Assembly: GCA_012064415.1 (NCBI GenBank)
Contig: SSNU01000029.1
Location: 124,001 to 188,000 of the forward strand
Origin: Gyrodactylus bullatarudis
Lineage: Eukaryota; Platyhelminthes; Monogenea; Gyrodactylidea; Gyrodactylidae
Length of the DNA stretch: 64,000 nucleotides
Reading direction: 5' to 3'
Positions 47,901 to 58,149 of this stretch are shown piece after piece (the first letter of the stretch is position 1; each line of letters opens with the position of its first letter). The notes under the pieces were generated by a model. That model saw only the letters and a list, made by a program, of their open reading frames with translations. It made no database searches and was not told the origin of the DNA. Position numbers and translations under genes: made by a program.

Positions 47901-49394
47901 GACGGATCAGATCAAAATTTGAATCACAAAAAAATTGAATTATCCGATATTGAATGTGTCACTTATCCAAACTCGAGCTTCACCTTAACTCCTAGAAGCT
48001 CCATCAAGAAGGGTCTCCTAGTTGAAATTGATGAAGCCATTTACTATAACTACTCAAATAAACTAATTTCCCTCCAAGAGGCTTCTGCAAAGGGTTTACT
48101 TCATTTTAACACATGTCACAAAGCCTACAACTCCCTAACTTTAATTTATATGAAAGAAGTGAAAAAGTTCAAAAGGAAAATTTCAATATTTTCCTACTAT
48201 GATAGTTCAAATGCTGAAAGACTATCAGTCTATGAAGCTATTCTCAAGAATTTAATAAAACTTTCGGGCAATGAATATGTTGTATTTGATACATTCCATA
48301 ACCAATGGATTTCGATGGAAGAGGCTGTTGGCCGGAGGATTATCGAGACTGGTAATATCTATAGTAGCTCGGGAACTATGGAGTCATCATCTGAAGTCAT
48401 CCATGAAAATGTTCAAATTTTCAGAGTTACTGAAATCAAAGTTGGCGGAAGCATATGGATGGATCCATATGAGGCAGAAAGATTAAATCTTTTCAATACA
48501 AAATCAGGTGAGATTGCCCTAAATATTTTTCGCACGTCGGTTTTGAGCGAGGTAACCAATTTAAAAAAAAGAAGATGAGTTATTTTACAAATAACGCCTT
48601 TATTCCGGGCATACTCATCAGTGAGATACATGCCAATCATTGACAGTCATTGGTTCGTGGTTATTTCAATTTTGATTGGTCCATCCTTGTTACCAGGGAT
48701 TATAGCATTTTTATAACTATTATTATGTATCAGGGATGGACCAATTAAAATTTAAATAACCATGAACCATAGAACAAGAACCTCTTTTGCAAATTTGTAC
48801 TTAAATGGCTTGTATCACACTGATGAGTATGCCCTAGATGAAGGCCTTATTTAATATATCCTCAATTTATTTTTAGGCGTTATAAAAAATTTATGAAAAT
48901 TTTGATTATTAGGGGAAATAACCAGCAATCCAATCCATAATAAGAGCCTAGAAGAAATTCAAATTAATAAAAATGTTCTTAATTCTCGTTGGATCACCTT
49001 TATCCAAGCAATTAGTAATAACTGGATAAGACTGAATGAAGTGAAAAATACAGAAAATTGGACTCTTGAATATCCGTATGGATATAGGAAATCTTCCTTA
49101 CGCCTGGTTCATGAGGAAAAATGCATTGCACAATTTGATGAGATGCCTTCCTCGCAGAATAAAATGTATCAGGCTAATGATAGGGAGTATCTGAAAAGTA
49201 TCGAGAAAAGAGAGGAAGAAGAAGTCTACTATTCAGGCACCAACAGTAACTATATTGTCAATCAATCATTTGTGTATGAAAATTCAAGAAACTATTATGA
49301 AGAAAACACAAAATCCATTGAATGTGTTGATAAAGATGAGAGTAGAACTTCAGCAGCTATTTTGGCTGATAGTTGTGAATCTTTCTCAAGTTGA
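26922..49394 (+). CDS. Plakin-family cytolinker (spectrin-like plakin domain with SH3, QT-rich rod, plakin-like repeats)
   Basis: Seventeen exons: 26922-26996, 30668-30781, 30848-30883, 30947-31018, 31155-31229, 31284-31379, 35683-35820, 36041-36325, 37505-37734, 39072-39177, 39258-39414, 39553-39641, 41097-41209, 41478-41680, 41731-47158, 47855-48507, 48913-49394; 2783 aa, phase kept throughout. Residues ~25-595 are spectrin-like helices. An SH3 is embedded in them (TALALCDYQ near 245, then CWKVVNSNGIEMIAPSICFW near 340-360), the hallmark of the plakin domain; it carries a ~75-residue insertion. Residues ~597-2406 come from one exon and are disordered, with many [VIL]QT/TQT motifs. Residues ~2406-2783 have plakin-repeat-like units (ISLQEASAKGLL, LSVYEAILKNLI, WISMEEAVGRRII). 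No actin-binding CH domains are seen. By family it should link intermediate filaments or microtubules to junctions. Donor GTTTGT is used three times. The subfamily is uncertain. Confidence 0.78.
26997..30667 (+). other. Plakin intron 1 (3.7 kb)
   Basis: Nothing firmly identifiable. One open stretch near 29480-29748 (DGFKPLFEMKANIF, LQFISLQRIIYGEC) looks mildly coding. It matches no family I know and has no clear splice context. Confidence 0.4.
31380..35682 (+). other. Plakin intron 6 (4.3 kb) with foldback repeats and an exon-like relic
   Basis: It contains copies of the foldback-family end near 33560 (AGCTAGTTGATAGCAAGATG) and 34850-35190 (right end CTATCAACTAGCTTTAG). A TTAACCCTTTCGGTGCCGAT element start lies at ~32583. 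Directly before that is an acceptor plus a short open frame (32516-32583) that resembles the next plakin exon. Confidence 0.5.
36358..36967. repeat. Foldback element in plakin intron 8
   Basis: The left arm (TACGAAGATGGGATTTATGG, then AAATTCTCAATTTTTTCATC) is mirrored at the right end (GATTAAATTGAGAATTCTG, ATAAAATCCCATCTTCATAT). It starts 32 bp after the donor of the SH3-encoding exon. Same family as the element at 675-1379. Confidence 0.75.
38125..38980. repeat. Foldback-family element in plakin intron 9
   Basis: The left end AGCTAGTTAATAAGAATATG with GGGAATTCACAATTTTTA is mirrored at the right by AATTCCCATTTCCATATCAA. The interior is diverged and non-coding. Confidence 0.55.
39642..41096 (+). 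other. Plakin intron 12 (1.5 kb)
   Basis: It contains a degenerate foldback-family copy: left end near 39886 (ACAGCTATTCTCGATGAATT), internal match AAGTAACGTTTGATTCCTCT near 40816. No exon is supported; direct splicing 39641 to 41097 keeps phase 0. Confidence 0.5.
47219..47768. mobile_element. 550-bp TIR element in plakin intron 15
   Basis: The ends CACAGTCTAGCAAA and TTTGCTAGACTGTG are perfect inverses. The TIRs extend about 75 bp (TATACTCAGTGAA, ACAGTATGCTTGTCAGGTTA) with a small indel. It lies 60 bp after the proposed donor at 47159 and has no ORF. TA lies next to the right end and one base away from the left end, suggesting a Tc1/mariner-type origin. Confidence 0.8.
48590..48852. mobile_element. 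~263-bp MITE in plakin intron 16
   Basis: The imperfect TIRs include GGGCATACTCATCAGTG at the left and its inverse CACTGATGAGTATGCCC at the right. The inner inverted segments also match (TGGTCCATCCTTG and CAGGGATGGACCA). It nearly fills the 405-bp intron between the last two exons. Confidence 0.75.
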
Positions 49395-49949
49395 ATGTAT
49401 AAGCGAAAACCAATTTCTTGTTTCATATTCAGATTGAATCGATTGATTTTGAATTCTCTAGTAATTTTTCATACTCATTTATATATGCTTATTTAAAAAC
49501 AAAATTTGAAAATACAGTATTATTCCTTTTGAAAATCATAAATTTCATTTACAACTCTCATCAGATTATTCAATAACGATAGATCAATCGAATGAACTCA
49601 AATCAAACCATGAGAAATGAACTCTAATTACAAATACAATATTTAAAAGTTTGTTAAAATTTTATACTTTAGGTACAGTTAGTTCTAAGTTTGAGTTAAG
49701 AACTCTTCCAGCGTCGTCTTATTTGATAATGGATTTTCACTGAAAATAAAACAAGGATCTCATACTGAAAACCTAAAAAATTGCTTGAATAGTATAAATT
49801 TTAGCCGTGAGATTAAAAAACTGAATAAATTGTTAATGAAATTTTTTTTATTTTTACCAAAAAAATTTAAACTTTTTTGAAAAGAAAAATATTAATTTTA
49901 AAATTAAATAAGGTCTACTCATAATTTGTATAGATCTCTAAATTTTTAC
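49395..49949. other. Intergenic between convergent plakin and mini-perlecan A
   Basis: 555 bp of AT-rich 3' flanks. AATAAA occurs at 49745-49750 on the plus strand. No gene is seen. Confidence 0.5.
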
Positions 49950-52900
49950 TCATAATTTTTCCTTGACTTTAAGATCATAGTTTTCTGACATAATTCTGTT
50001 TCCTCCTGAAACTGCTTCGCAGTTGTAATAGCCTTGATCTGAGAAACTGACATTTTCAATTCTAATTGAGCTGATCACAGTTTTTCTATCTGCACTGCAA
50101 TCTTCAATTTTATTCTTGATGACAATTCTTCCAAGTCCAGGGTTATTCAAATAAGGAATTTGGTTGTCACCCTGCTTTTGGCCGTCCAGGCATCCCCAGT
50201 TGAACCTCCAAAGAACTGATGGTGCTGGCTTACCCGATACTCTACATTCAAGAGTTATAGTTGAGCCAACCTTTGCAATATATTCAGATTCAACTTTTGA
50301 ATTTATCTCTGGCATTGCTAGTATAAATAAAATGATTTTTTACTAATAATTCAAGAACATGCTGGTCAAGAAACTTACCACAATCAGTTTCATCTTCATT
50401 TCCTTCGCAATCTTTTTCTCCGTCACAAACGAAGCCTCTGGGTATTGTTTTGTCTCCACAGGCAAAAGTTGATGTATTTCTGGCTCCTGACAAGCATTCA
50501 ACTGAAAAATAAATTTATCTATTAAAGCCAAATCAGATGATAAAATGTTCACTAACTTTTGCCACAGTCTGCTTCATCATAACCATTGCCACAGTCGGTC
50601 TCTCCATCACATTCCCAATTGAAATTGTAAAAGTCGACAGCTGGGGATTTGCCGTTATGGACTTCACAGCGACGAAGAATTGGATTGCATGCATCTAAAA
50701 AATGATTGCACAATAAGGTAATACAAAATTTTATTTTCCCTGAACAAAGTTCTATGCCTTAATCAAAAATTGATGTGTTAATCATTAAAAACACATTTTT
50801 GAAAATCAAAATGAAAATTTTTCATGTTCTGATATACAAAAATCCCATTTTCCCTAAAATCATCAAAATTTACCTAATTTCCTGGGATTTTCTTCCGAAA
50901 TGTGAAAAAACACTCAATTTTTGCTATAAGCCCTATTTTTTTCAAAATGCTGCAAAAACTATTCAAAAATCTCAATTTTAACCTTTCTCGTAGTGAAATT
51001 CATTGAATAATCTTGGCGCGTGTTCAAAAATTGTCTTGAATCGAGATAATCTTCAAAATGAGATTAAGGCTGAGAAAAGTTGAAAAATTTGCCCTACTCT
51101 ATTGCACACATAATTATTTTATAATACTATGAATTCTAACATCAAATTTTTATAGGGTTCATGAAATACTCAAAACAAAAATTAATTTATAATATTATTG
51201 ATTTACCGCAGTTAAGTTCATCAGAGCCATCACTGCAATCTTCTTTGCCATCACAGAATTTGCCGAAATGGAGGCAGTCTCCATTTTTACATTTCCTTTC
51301 GCTAGGCTTGCATCCACCATCTTCAACAATCAAAGTTGAATATTCGATTACATCCTTGAAAAGAAAATTGCTTAAAATTACTCGCTGATATTTGGGATTA
51401 CCACTTACACCGTATTGACAAGCAATCTTATGGGTACCAGCTGTAGCTGGAGCAATTCCAAAAATACTTAACTCATCTGGTCCGATGATGTTAGTTTGAA
51501 CCGAGAGTGTTTTTGATGAGGCAGAAGCTTTTTTCATATCTATAGTTCCTATGTCATCAGATTCAGCTCTGCAGGAATATTCAAATCGGTCACCAGTCTT
51601 GACACGTACTTCTTTTGGCGTTAAAATTAAGTCTGAAATATCTGTGTTTCCTACAAATAAAAATTAAATTAAATTGTTTCTAATTTAATTAATTTTATTT
51701 TAGTATTGAAGCGAAGAACTTTTTCCATGCGTTTGAAAATCATAGTAATTTCGAAAAAATGCGATTTTAGTTGGTTAGTAGATACATGAATTTTTCTTTT
51801 AATTTGACAACTTACTGTGGAAATTAGTTAAATATTGAATAGAATTAGAACATATTATTATGAAAATTATTTTAGAAATATTCTGTTAATTTTAAATCTC
51901 CCAAACAGAGACAGAATTAGATTCTAGGGTATTTTAAAATCAGCTTGTAACTTGGTTTGTTTTAGTCGATAGCCCATTACATAATAAATAATATATAACT
52001 CACTGTCAACAGTCCATGAATAATCATCTCCTGTAATAAAAGAAAGAAAAAATTAGTCTTGTGAATACAGTTTAATTATAATATTCCATTACTTAGTTTT
52101 AAAGTGGCACTTGATACCAAACGCTCCCCGTCAGACATAACCAGCTCACACTCATAGATACCAACATCTTCTAGAGTCATTGCTTTCTCATAAATACTAG
52201 ATTTTTCAAGGGTTGCGATTAATCCAGGATCTATCCTTGTCCTAATTTGATTCTCTGAGATATGATACCAGTCTATATTTGTTCCAAACGAAGGACCATT
52301 ATCGCTTAGTGAACAATGAAATGTGAATATCTCTCCTGGATTTCTTGTGGAAATTTTTGGCGCGATTGTGAGCACTTCTAGATCTAGTTTTAGAAAAATT
52401 GTTTACAAACCAGAAATTTTTATCAAAATTGAAATAATCTCACTTAAAACTTTGACATTTGCATATCTTTCCATGATTCTTCCGTCTTTCTCGTAGCGAC
52501 ACATGTAAGTTCCCTGATATTTATAGTCCATATTTTTGATTACGAGAATTGTTGCTGACCCAATTGCAGTTATTTTAAGATTACCATTTGATGACTTGAA
52601 GAAGTCCTCATTCATTTCAATATTATTGAATGTCCATGGTGTAGTAACAATGCTTCCCGTGTTATGATCACAATGAATTTCAATTCTTCCATTATAGGGT
52701 ACTTTGAAATTTGCCCCAGGATACTCCAACATGGCTATAAATAGTCATAAAAGGATGATGATTTTTGATTTTATTTATCATCGTCATGCCAGAAACTTGA
52801 AAAAAAATAAAAATAGGAAATCAAAAGCCAAGAATGATTGCATGAAAAAGTGAAAATTGGATGATTTGGAAACTTACATTTCTCATCAACTGAAAAATTG

Positions 52901-54058
52901 TTAGAGTTTTATGAAATTTTCACTGGTGACTTTTTGAGAAAAACGCACCTCCTTCATTGCTTGAAACAGAAATATCATTTCTCAAATTGAAGTGAGATTT
53001 GAACACTCTTTCCCTAAAGTTTTGGTCAATCAATTTTACGTGACAATGATAAGTACCCAGAGAATCTTGATTTATTTCAGGTATCAAGAATTTGTTATCT
53101 GTCGATAACTTTTTGTCATCTTTTATCCAAGAATATTCAATCCTTTGATTTGACCTCAGACTTGGTTGAAATACGGTGTTGAGTTGAACCCCTCGATTAC
53201 TTATGAAAACAGGAACAATTGTAAAATTATAGAAAGGTTCTGTAACTGTACTCTGAACTGGTTTAACTGGGGAATTGTAGGTTAAACCGGCTCTTATTAG
53301 CTTTCCTGATCTAAACAGTACTTCACAAACAAATGGACCATTGTTTATTATATCTGATTTCTAGAAAAAAAAAGTTTTATCGCAATGTTCACAATTAATA
53401 TATAAAGTTTTTCTCGACGAATCTAGGAATTTATGATTTTTACAAAAATCTTATTTTTCAAAAAAAGTCTGCTTCCTATTTTTTGAGCATTCTTGCTGCT
53501 TGAAAATTAATAAGATCAGTTAAAATTGAAGGTTCTTTAAAAATTAAAATTTTTTTTCTATTAGTGAGAAAAAGGATATTTTTGTAAAAATCATAAATTC
53601 CCAAATTCATTGAGAATTTATTAAAAATTGACTCACAGTAACAATGGTATTTGGAAAATTTGAAATAAAACTGCCATCTCTTCGCTTCCATTGGAATTTC
53701 AACTCATTTATATTTCTCGGATTTTCATTGAACGAGCAGATGATGCTCAACTTTTTGTCATTCAGACTTTTAGCATATGTTGACAATTGAAGGTCTTCAT
53801 CTTATTTTTTAGTTTCATTGGTTTTAGTAACTTTGATTGGTTAGTAAAAAGGAAAATGAAAAAAACATGCCCAAATTGCATTCGTATCATGAAAAAATTT
53901 CAAAATAAAAATGAGTCCTCCACCACAACTCACCACCACTTATGGAATAATCAATTTCATCCTCTAAAATGATAAATGAATGATTGCCTCTTACGTGCTC
54001 TTACAAACTGCAAAGCGACTAATAGAATTACAACAATGGTTATTTTCATTGACATCAT
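49950..54058 (-). CDS. Secreted Ig/LDLa protein resembling the perlecan (UNC-52) N-terminus, paralogue A
   Basis: Eleven exons (minus order): 54058-53995, 53800-53637, 53360-52949, 52889-52878, 52734-52444, 52377-52093, 52030-52004, 51650-51207, 50694-50557, 50501-50379, 50317-49950; 775 aa, in phase. Exon 1 is a signal peptide (KITIVVILLVALQFVRA). About five Ig-like domains follow (EIHCDHNTGSIVTTPW, FECELV-like YECELV). Then three LDLa modules (FCDGKEDCSDGSDELNC; WECDGETDCGNGYDEADC; VCDGEKDCEGNEDETDC) and a final Ig with LWRFNWGC, the signature of the perlecan Ig just after its LDLa array. Perlecans then continue into laminin-type domains, but here a stop follows. So it is probably a short secreted matrix or surface protein. 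Microexons of 12 and 27 nt are both phase 1-1. It is tandem with paralogue B. The perlecan link is by homology; function is inferred. Confidence 0.75.
53410..53618. repeat. Short foldback copy in an intron of mini-perlecan A
   Basis: TTCTCGACGAATCTAGGAAT with TTATGATTTTTACAAAAATC at the left is mirrored by GTAAAAATCATAAATTCCC at the right. About 50 bp arms; same family as 675-1379. It makes up most of the 276-nt intron. Confidence 0.7.
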
Positions 54059-55304
54059 AATTGTGCTTGAAGGAAAATAGTGTAACTCTTCCTCTCTCAA
54101 TAATTTCAACTATTATTATATTGGATTAGTGAACCAATCGAATATGAATGAACATTGAAATATTGAGACAATAACCCAAGAATGTATTGTGACAATGCAT
54201 ATACCTTCTTTGTCAGTCATCGGGATGTATTCTTTTGTTTAGTTTATCAGTCTACCATCCATGCAAATTCTATATTCCTTTCAAAACTTTTTATACATTT
54301 TTTCTCTCTTTCCGTTATTTATATATTACAATCCTATTCTTTTGTTCAACTTTATTTGCAAAATCATAAAATTTTAGTTTAACCAACAGAGAAAAGTGAA
54401 ACCCTGTTAAAGTGGAAGAGGAAGAAATAGATTGAATACTATCAATGAATAGTGTGAACATTTCACGGATGAAATTTGATTTTTATTGCCTAATCATTAA
54501 TTTAGATTTTCTTTATTATCTTTATTATACTTTATAAATTTTTATTTTCCATTGAAAATGTCTAAATTTATTGTTTTCAAAAGTCAAGACAAGAAGATTA
54601 TTTAGATAATCTAAAACTACTCATATTTTGTTGATCTCATACAAGATTTTACTCAGCAAAGTATGGTGGAATGATTTTGAAATATCAAAAAGATTATTTA
54701 AACAACAGGCGGTTTTATTAGTTTCACGAAATTTTATCAATTACAGATGAACATGATAGAACAATGAATTTCACGATTATACTTCTTTTTACGAAACAAT
54801 CCCTATTTTCCATGTAAAAAAAGTAAGAACTCATTTGATTCAAGATTCGCTGGTGAGAAATCATTCAAAATTGGGTGGCGATTCGAAAAATTTAGTGCTC
54901 TTAAACATGAATAACATAGAAGAGAAGTCTTTTCGACACATACTAATTTCAAGCTTGAATTCGATATTAATATTTTGTAAATTATTAATTAATTCCGAGA
55001 AATTTTCCATTAAACTCGTTTGTAGTTTAAGAAAATTAATTTAAATAAAAATTATGATCAAAATCTCGGAGCTTGATATCCTATAATATCTAAAATTTAT
55101 TATAATATAAGATGCGTTTAAATTATTTTTTTTATTAGCCAATCGGAAAAATTTTATGTTCTAAAATGCCAACATAATATATAATGCATTTAATTAGCAT
55201 TCACTGATACAATAGAATAAATTTGTAATAAATTACATCATTACAAGATCTAAATGACTTAATTTCCTTCTAATGAATAGTGCAGCACCTATACTTACAA
55301 AGGT
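54059..55304. other. Intergenic upstream of mini-perlecan A
   Basis: 1.2 kb of AT-rich sequence. It includes the promoter of paralogue A; an acceptor-like TTTTCCTTCAAG lies 8 nt before its ATG. I see no further gene. Confidence 0.5.
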
Positions 55305-55655
55305 TACTAGAAATATTTCGTTCTGGGTGCTTAGGTAATGGATTAATCCATGTCGCTGAATAGCTTACTAATAGATCCCACCGAGACTGGCACGAAAGAA
55401 ACTAACAATGCATTTACAAATAAATTAAGTCCTCTTTTGGACTCGTCAGTATGCAACAACCTGGGATTTGAACCTCTCGTATTGTATACCAAAGCTCAAT
55501 CCACTCGTCCAACATCCCATGCAACTCGGATTATTTCCATATACTCTGGCGTACCTCTAAGGTTTTCTAGCTATTTCAGCGAAATGGGCTATTCCATTAC
55601 CAAATAAGACGTTTCTGTAGGATATATTACCTAAGCACCTAGAACGAAATATTTC
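55305..55655 (-). mobile_element. SINE-like foldback element with tRNA-type Pol III boxes and a hammerhead-like core
   Basis: The ends are ~70 bp imperfect inverted repeats (AGAAATATTTCGTTCT at the left; AGAACGAAATATTTC at the right). On the minus strand there is an A-box-like GGACGAGTGGATTGAGC (55494-55513) and an exact B box GGTTCAAATCC (55464-55474), spaced as in tRNA genes. After them comes CTGACGAGTCCAAAAGAGGAC (about 55429-55449), like the hammerhead core CTGANGA plus stem II. The GAAA that should follow is TTAA, so it is likely inactive. The organisation recalls the schistosome Sm-alpha repeats. Confidence 0.5.
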
Positions 55656-58055
55656 AATGGTTGGCCGACGTTTTGAAACCATTGAGAGATCATCTATGTC
55701 CACATTCGGTTGTTAATGTTTATGATTTCCTTTCCAGACTCAGAAACAAAAATCTGTTCACTGGCCAGATGGTATCCTTTGACGTATCGTCCCTCTTGAC
55801 CAACGTTCCCCTCAAAGAAACTATTTTTTTTGTGTTAGAAATCAGTTCTGTATTTAAAGGAAATTCAAGATAAAATATGTACAAAAATAAATAAAGTCTG
55901 TAAAATAAAATAATGAATAATTAAAATCTTGGAGTCTTTGTAGATGAATATGATAAATTGAATCTGAAAATTTAAATCGAAAATTATTCTGGTGGCAACT
56001 CAATAATGAAGATCTGGATACAAAAGTGTTTTAGTATAGTCAATTTCAGATCTTATGTGGGTCATAATGCATTTAATTGAATATAGATTAGTGCAATTTG
56101 ATAAGTCATATTTTAAATTTAGATAGTTGTAAAAGGCAAGAAGATAATTATTTTTAAACGATGCATTTCTCAGGTTATAGGATTGTTCTATTTTAATCGA
56201 ATGCTCGCTGAATTGTTTAACAATAAAAGCATATCTGCGGACCCATAATGGATTAAGACCCGACGATGAGATGCGGGCATTGTATGAGTTTAAGTCAGGG
56301 AAAATTGCATATAGAAAATCACTTTGGATTCTCTCGATTACTCTTGCTTGGTCATTGGTTAAATTAATAAGCAATGGTGAGATGTAGTCCAAATGGGATA
56401 GTACCAATGATTTAAACGCTTTAATTCTTAAATTAGGGGTTTTAGCAAATTTCAGGATTGCGAATATCATAGATTTTATTTTAGGGATATTTGAAAGAGG
56501 ATTGATTTTTAATTTTGAATTTAAACCGAAACCTAGATCTGAAGTGAAGGAGACAATTTCTCCAGGAAGTAGAAGCGATTCAAGGAGGGTTGCAGGGAGA
56601 CCAGCTGGGAGCATTATTTTGCATTTATCTCTATTAATATAGAGCCCCATGGCCTCGTGTGAATCTTTAAGAAGAGAGAAATTATGGTTTATTTTAATAA
56701 TGTCAAGGGAATTTGTCACCTTGAAAACGAACTTTAAGTCGTCTGTGTATTTAAAGAGGGCACCCTCTATACCCTCTGGAAGCTGAATATCAGCGAAGCA
56801 AAGATTAAAGAGAAGAGGACCGAACGTGGAACCTTGAGGGACTCCAGAGTGTATTTCTTCCAAGTTACTAGTGGTGTTGTTAAATTTGACATATTGTATT
56901 CGATTACAAAGAAAATACATTGTTAAATTAATAATATGAGGGTCTATTGAGTGATCTAATAGTTTTTTCTTAATATACGAGAATTTGAGTCTATCAAATG
57001 CTTTAGATATGTCCAGGTAATGAATAATAATAAAATTTCCTTGACTTCATACGAATGAAACTCTCTGAGCACCCCGAATTAATCAAGAGTGAGGATCCTT
57101 CAACCATTCCAATGACAGCTGATGAGATTTGCTCCCTCATTTTCATGACGGTCCAAAACACAGACTTCAAATTTGATGGATCTTATTTCCGGCAGAAAGA
57201 CGGTGTCGCTATGGGAACTCCCTTGGGTCCGATCTTGGCTGATATATTCCTGGCGTCTATAGAATCAACTAAGATGACTAGTGCAATCAGTGAGGCCCAC
57301 CTATATTTACGCTACGTTGATGATACATTCCTCTTGTTGAAAGAAGAACAAAATCCAGCTGAATTACTATCAGAACTTAACTAAATGCATCCCAGATTGA
57401 AGTTCACGATGGAGAGAGAAGCCAATAACACACTGAACTTCCTCGAGGCTTCCATTGAAAAATGCCCAAGCACCGAAAGCTTCATCTCAAGGATATACAG
57501 AAAACCTGGTATCCCTATGCAGTACATGCCTTACACCAGTTTTATTCCCATTGAAACCAAAAGAGGCCTTGTGAGAAGCGAATTCTTGAAGATCTACCGT
57601 GTAGTTTCAACCCATCTTCAGGAAGAAGTACGGAAAAAGGTCTTCGCGAAATTTGAACAATGTGGTTACCCAAAAGAATTCATCAGAAAACACGCCCGAA
57701 TAAAAGAGAAAGACAAGATGCTTGATGATTCTAATCCATTAGCTCAAGAGAAAAGGTGTAGTGTATGAGTTCAAATGTTCAATCCTACATCGGCATGACA
57801 ATAAGACCAGTATCAGCGAGGATCAAAGAGCACCTTACTCCTGGTAATGACCGCTCGTCCATCCAAGAGCATATCCGGCAAACCAAACACTCGGAAGGGA
57901 TAGAAAACTTCAAGATACGCTACACAGTGGACTCTAAGCTCAGTAAACCACGCTTACAGAAGGTTCTGGAGATAGCAGAGGCCAACAGATTTACATTTTA
58001 TTTTGTATGCATTTTTTATATATTTATATTTTCTTTCAAAAATAAATTTGTCTAA
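55655..58055 (+). mobile_element. Penelope-like retroelement, broken (RT plus GIY-YIG)
   Basis: The RT part starts at WLADVLKPLRDH with MVSFDVSSLLTNVPL, the motif typical of Penelope-like elements. It resumes after an inserted LINE with GVAMGTPLGPILADIF and the catalytic LYLRYVDD. It then runs to a C-terminal GIY-YIG-type segment (SYIGMTIRPVSARIKEH). Breaks seen: a LINE insertion at ~55822-57045, an in-frame TAA at 57382-57384, and at least one frameshift near 57740-57790. The 5' part is missing or replaced by the SINE-like element. It is not functional as it stands. Confidence 0.85.
55822..57045 (-). mobile_element. 5'-truncated LINE (Jockey/CR1-like reverse transcriptase) nested in the Penelope-like element
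   Basis: On the minus strand the RT fragment begins at motif A (YLDISKAFDRL, ~57020). It continues through HSGVPQGSTFGPLLFNL and the catalytic FKYTDDLKF (YADD variant), ending at a stop near 56000. A run of eight T at the left edge on the plus strand (55822-55830) is the poly(A) tail of the insertion. The Penelope-like frame continues on both sides. The 5' end is lost just before motif A, as is common for LINE insertions. Confidence 0.85.
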
Positions 58056-58149
58056 CAAAAAAAACTAGTCAACGAAGAGTTATTGTATTATTATTGTGAA
58101 GATATTAGGTAGAAAGTTAGGTTTTACAGGAGTAAATTTCCACAAGAGG

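Noticed and set aside
48508..48578. Read-through of the 47855-48507 exon to a stop at 48576-48578
   Set aside because: A strong donor CAG|GTGAGA at 48508 joins in phase to 48913 and restores KSGEI; the read-through tail is low complexity.
48820..48850. CTGATGAG in the MITE TIR as a hammerhead ribozyme core
   Set aside because: No stem II of the right form and no GAAA follow; it is simply part of the inverted repeat.
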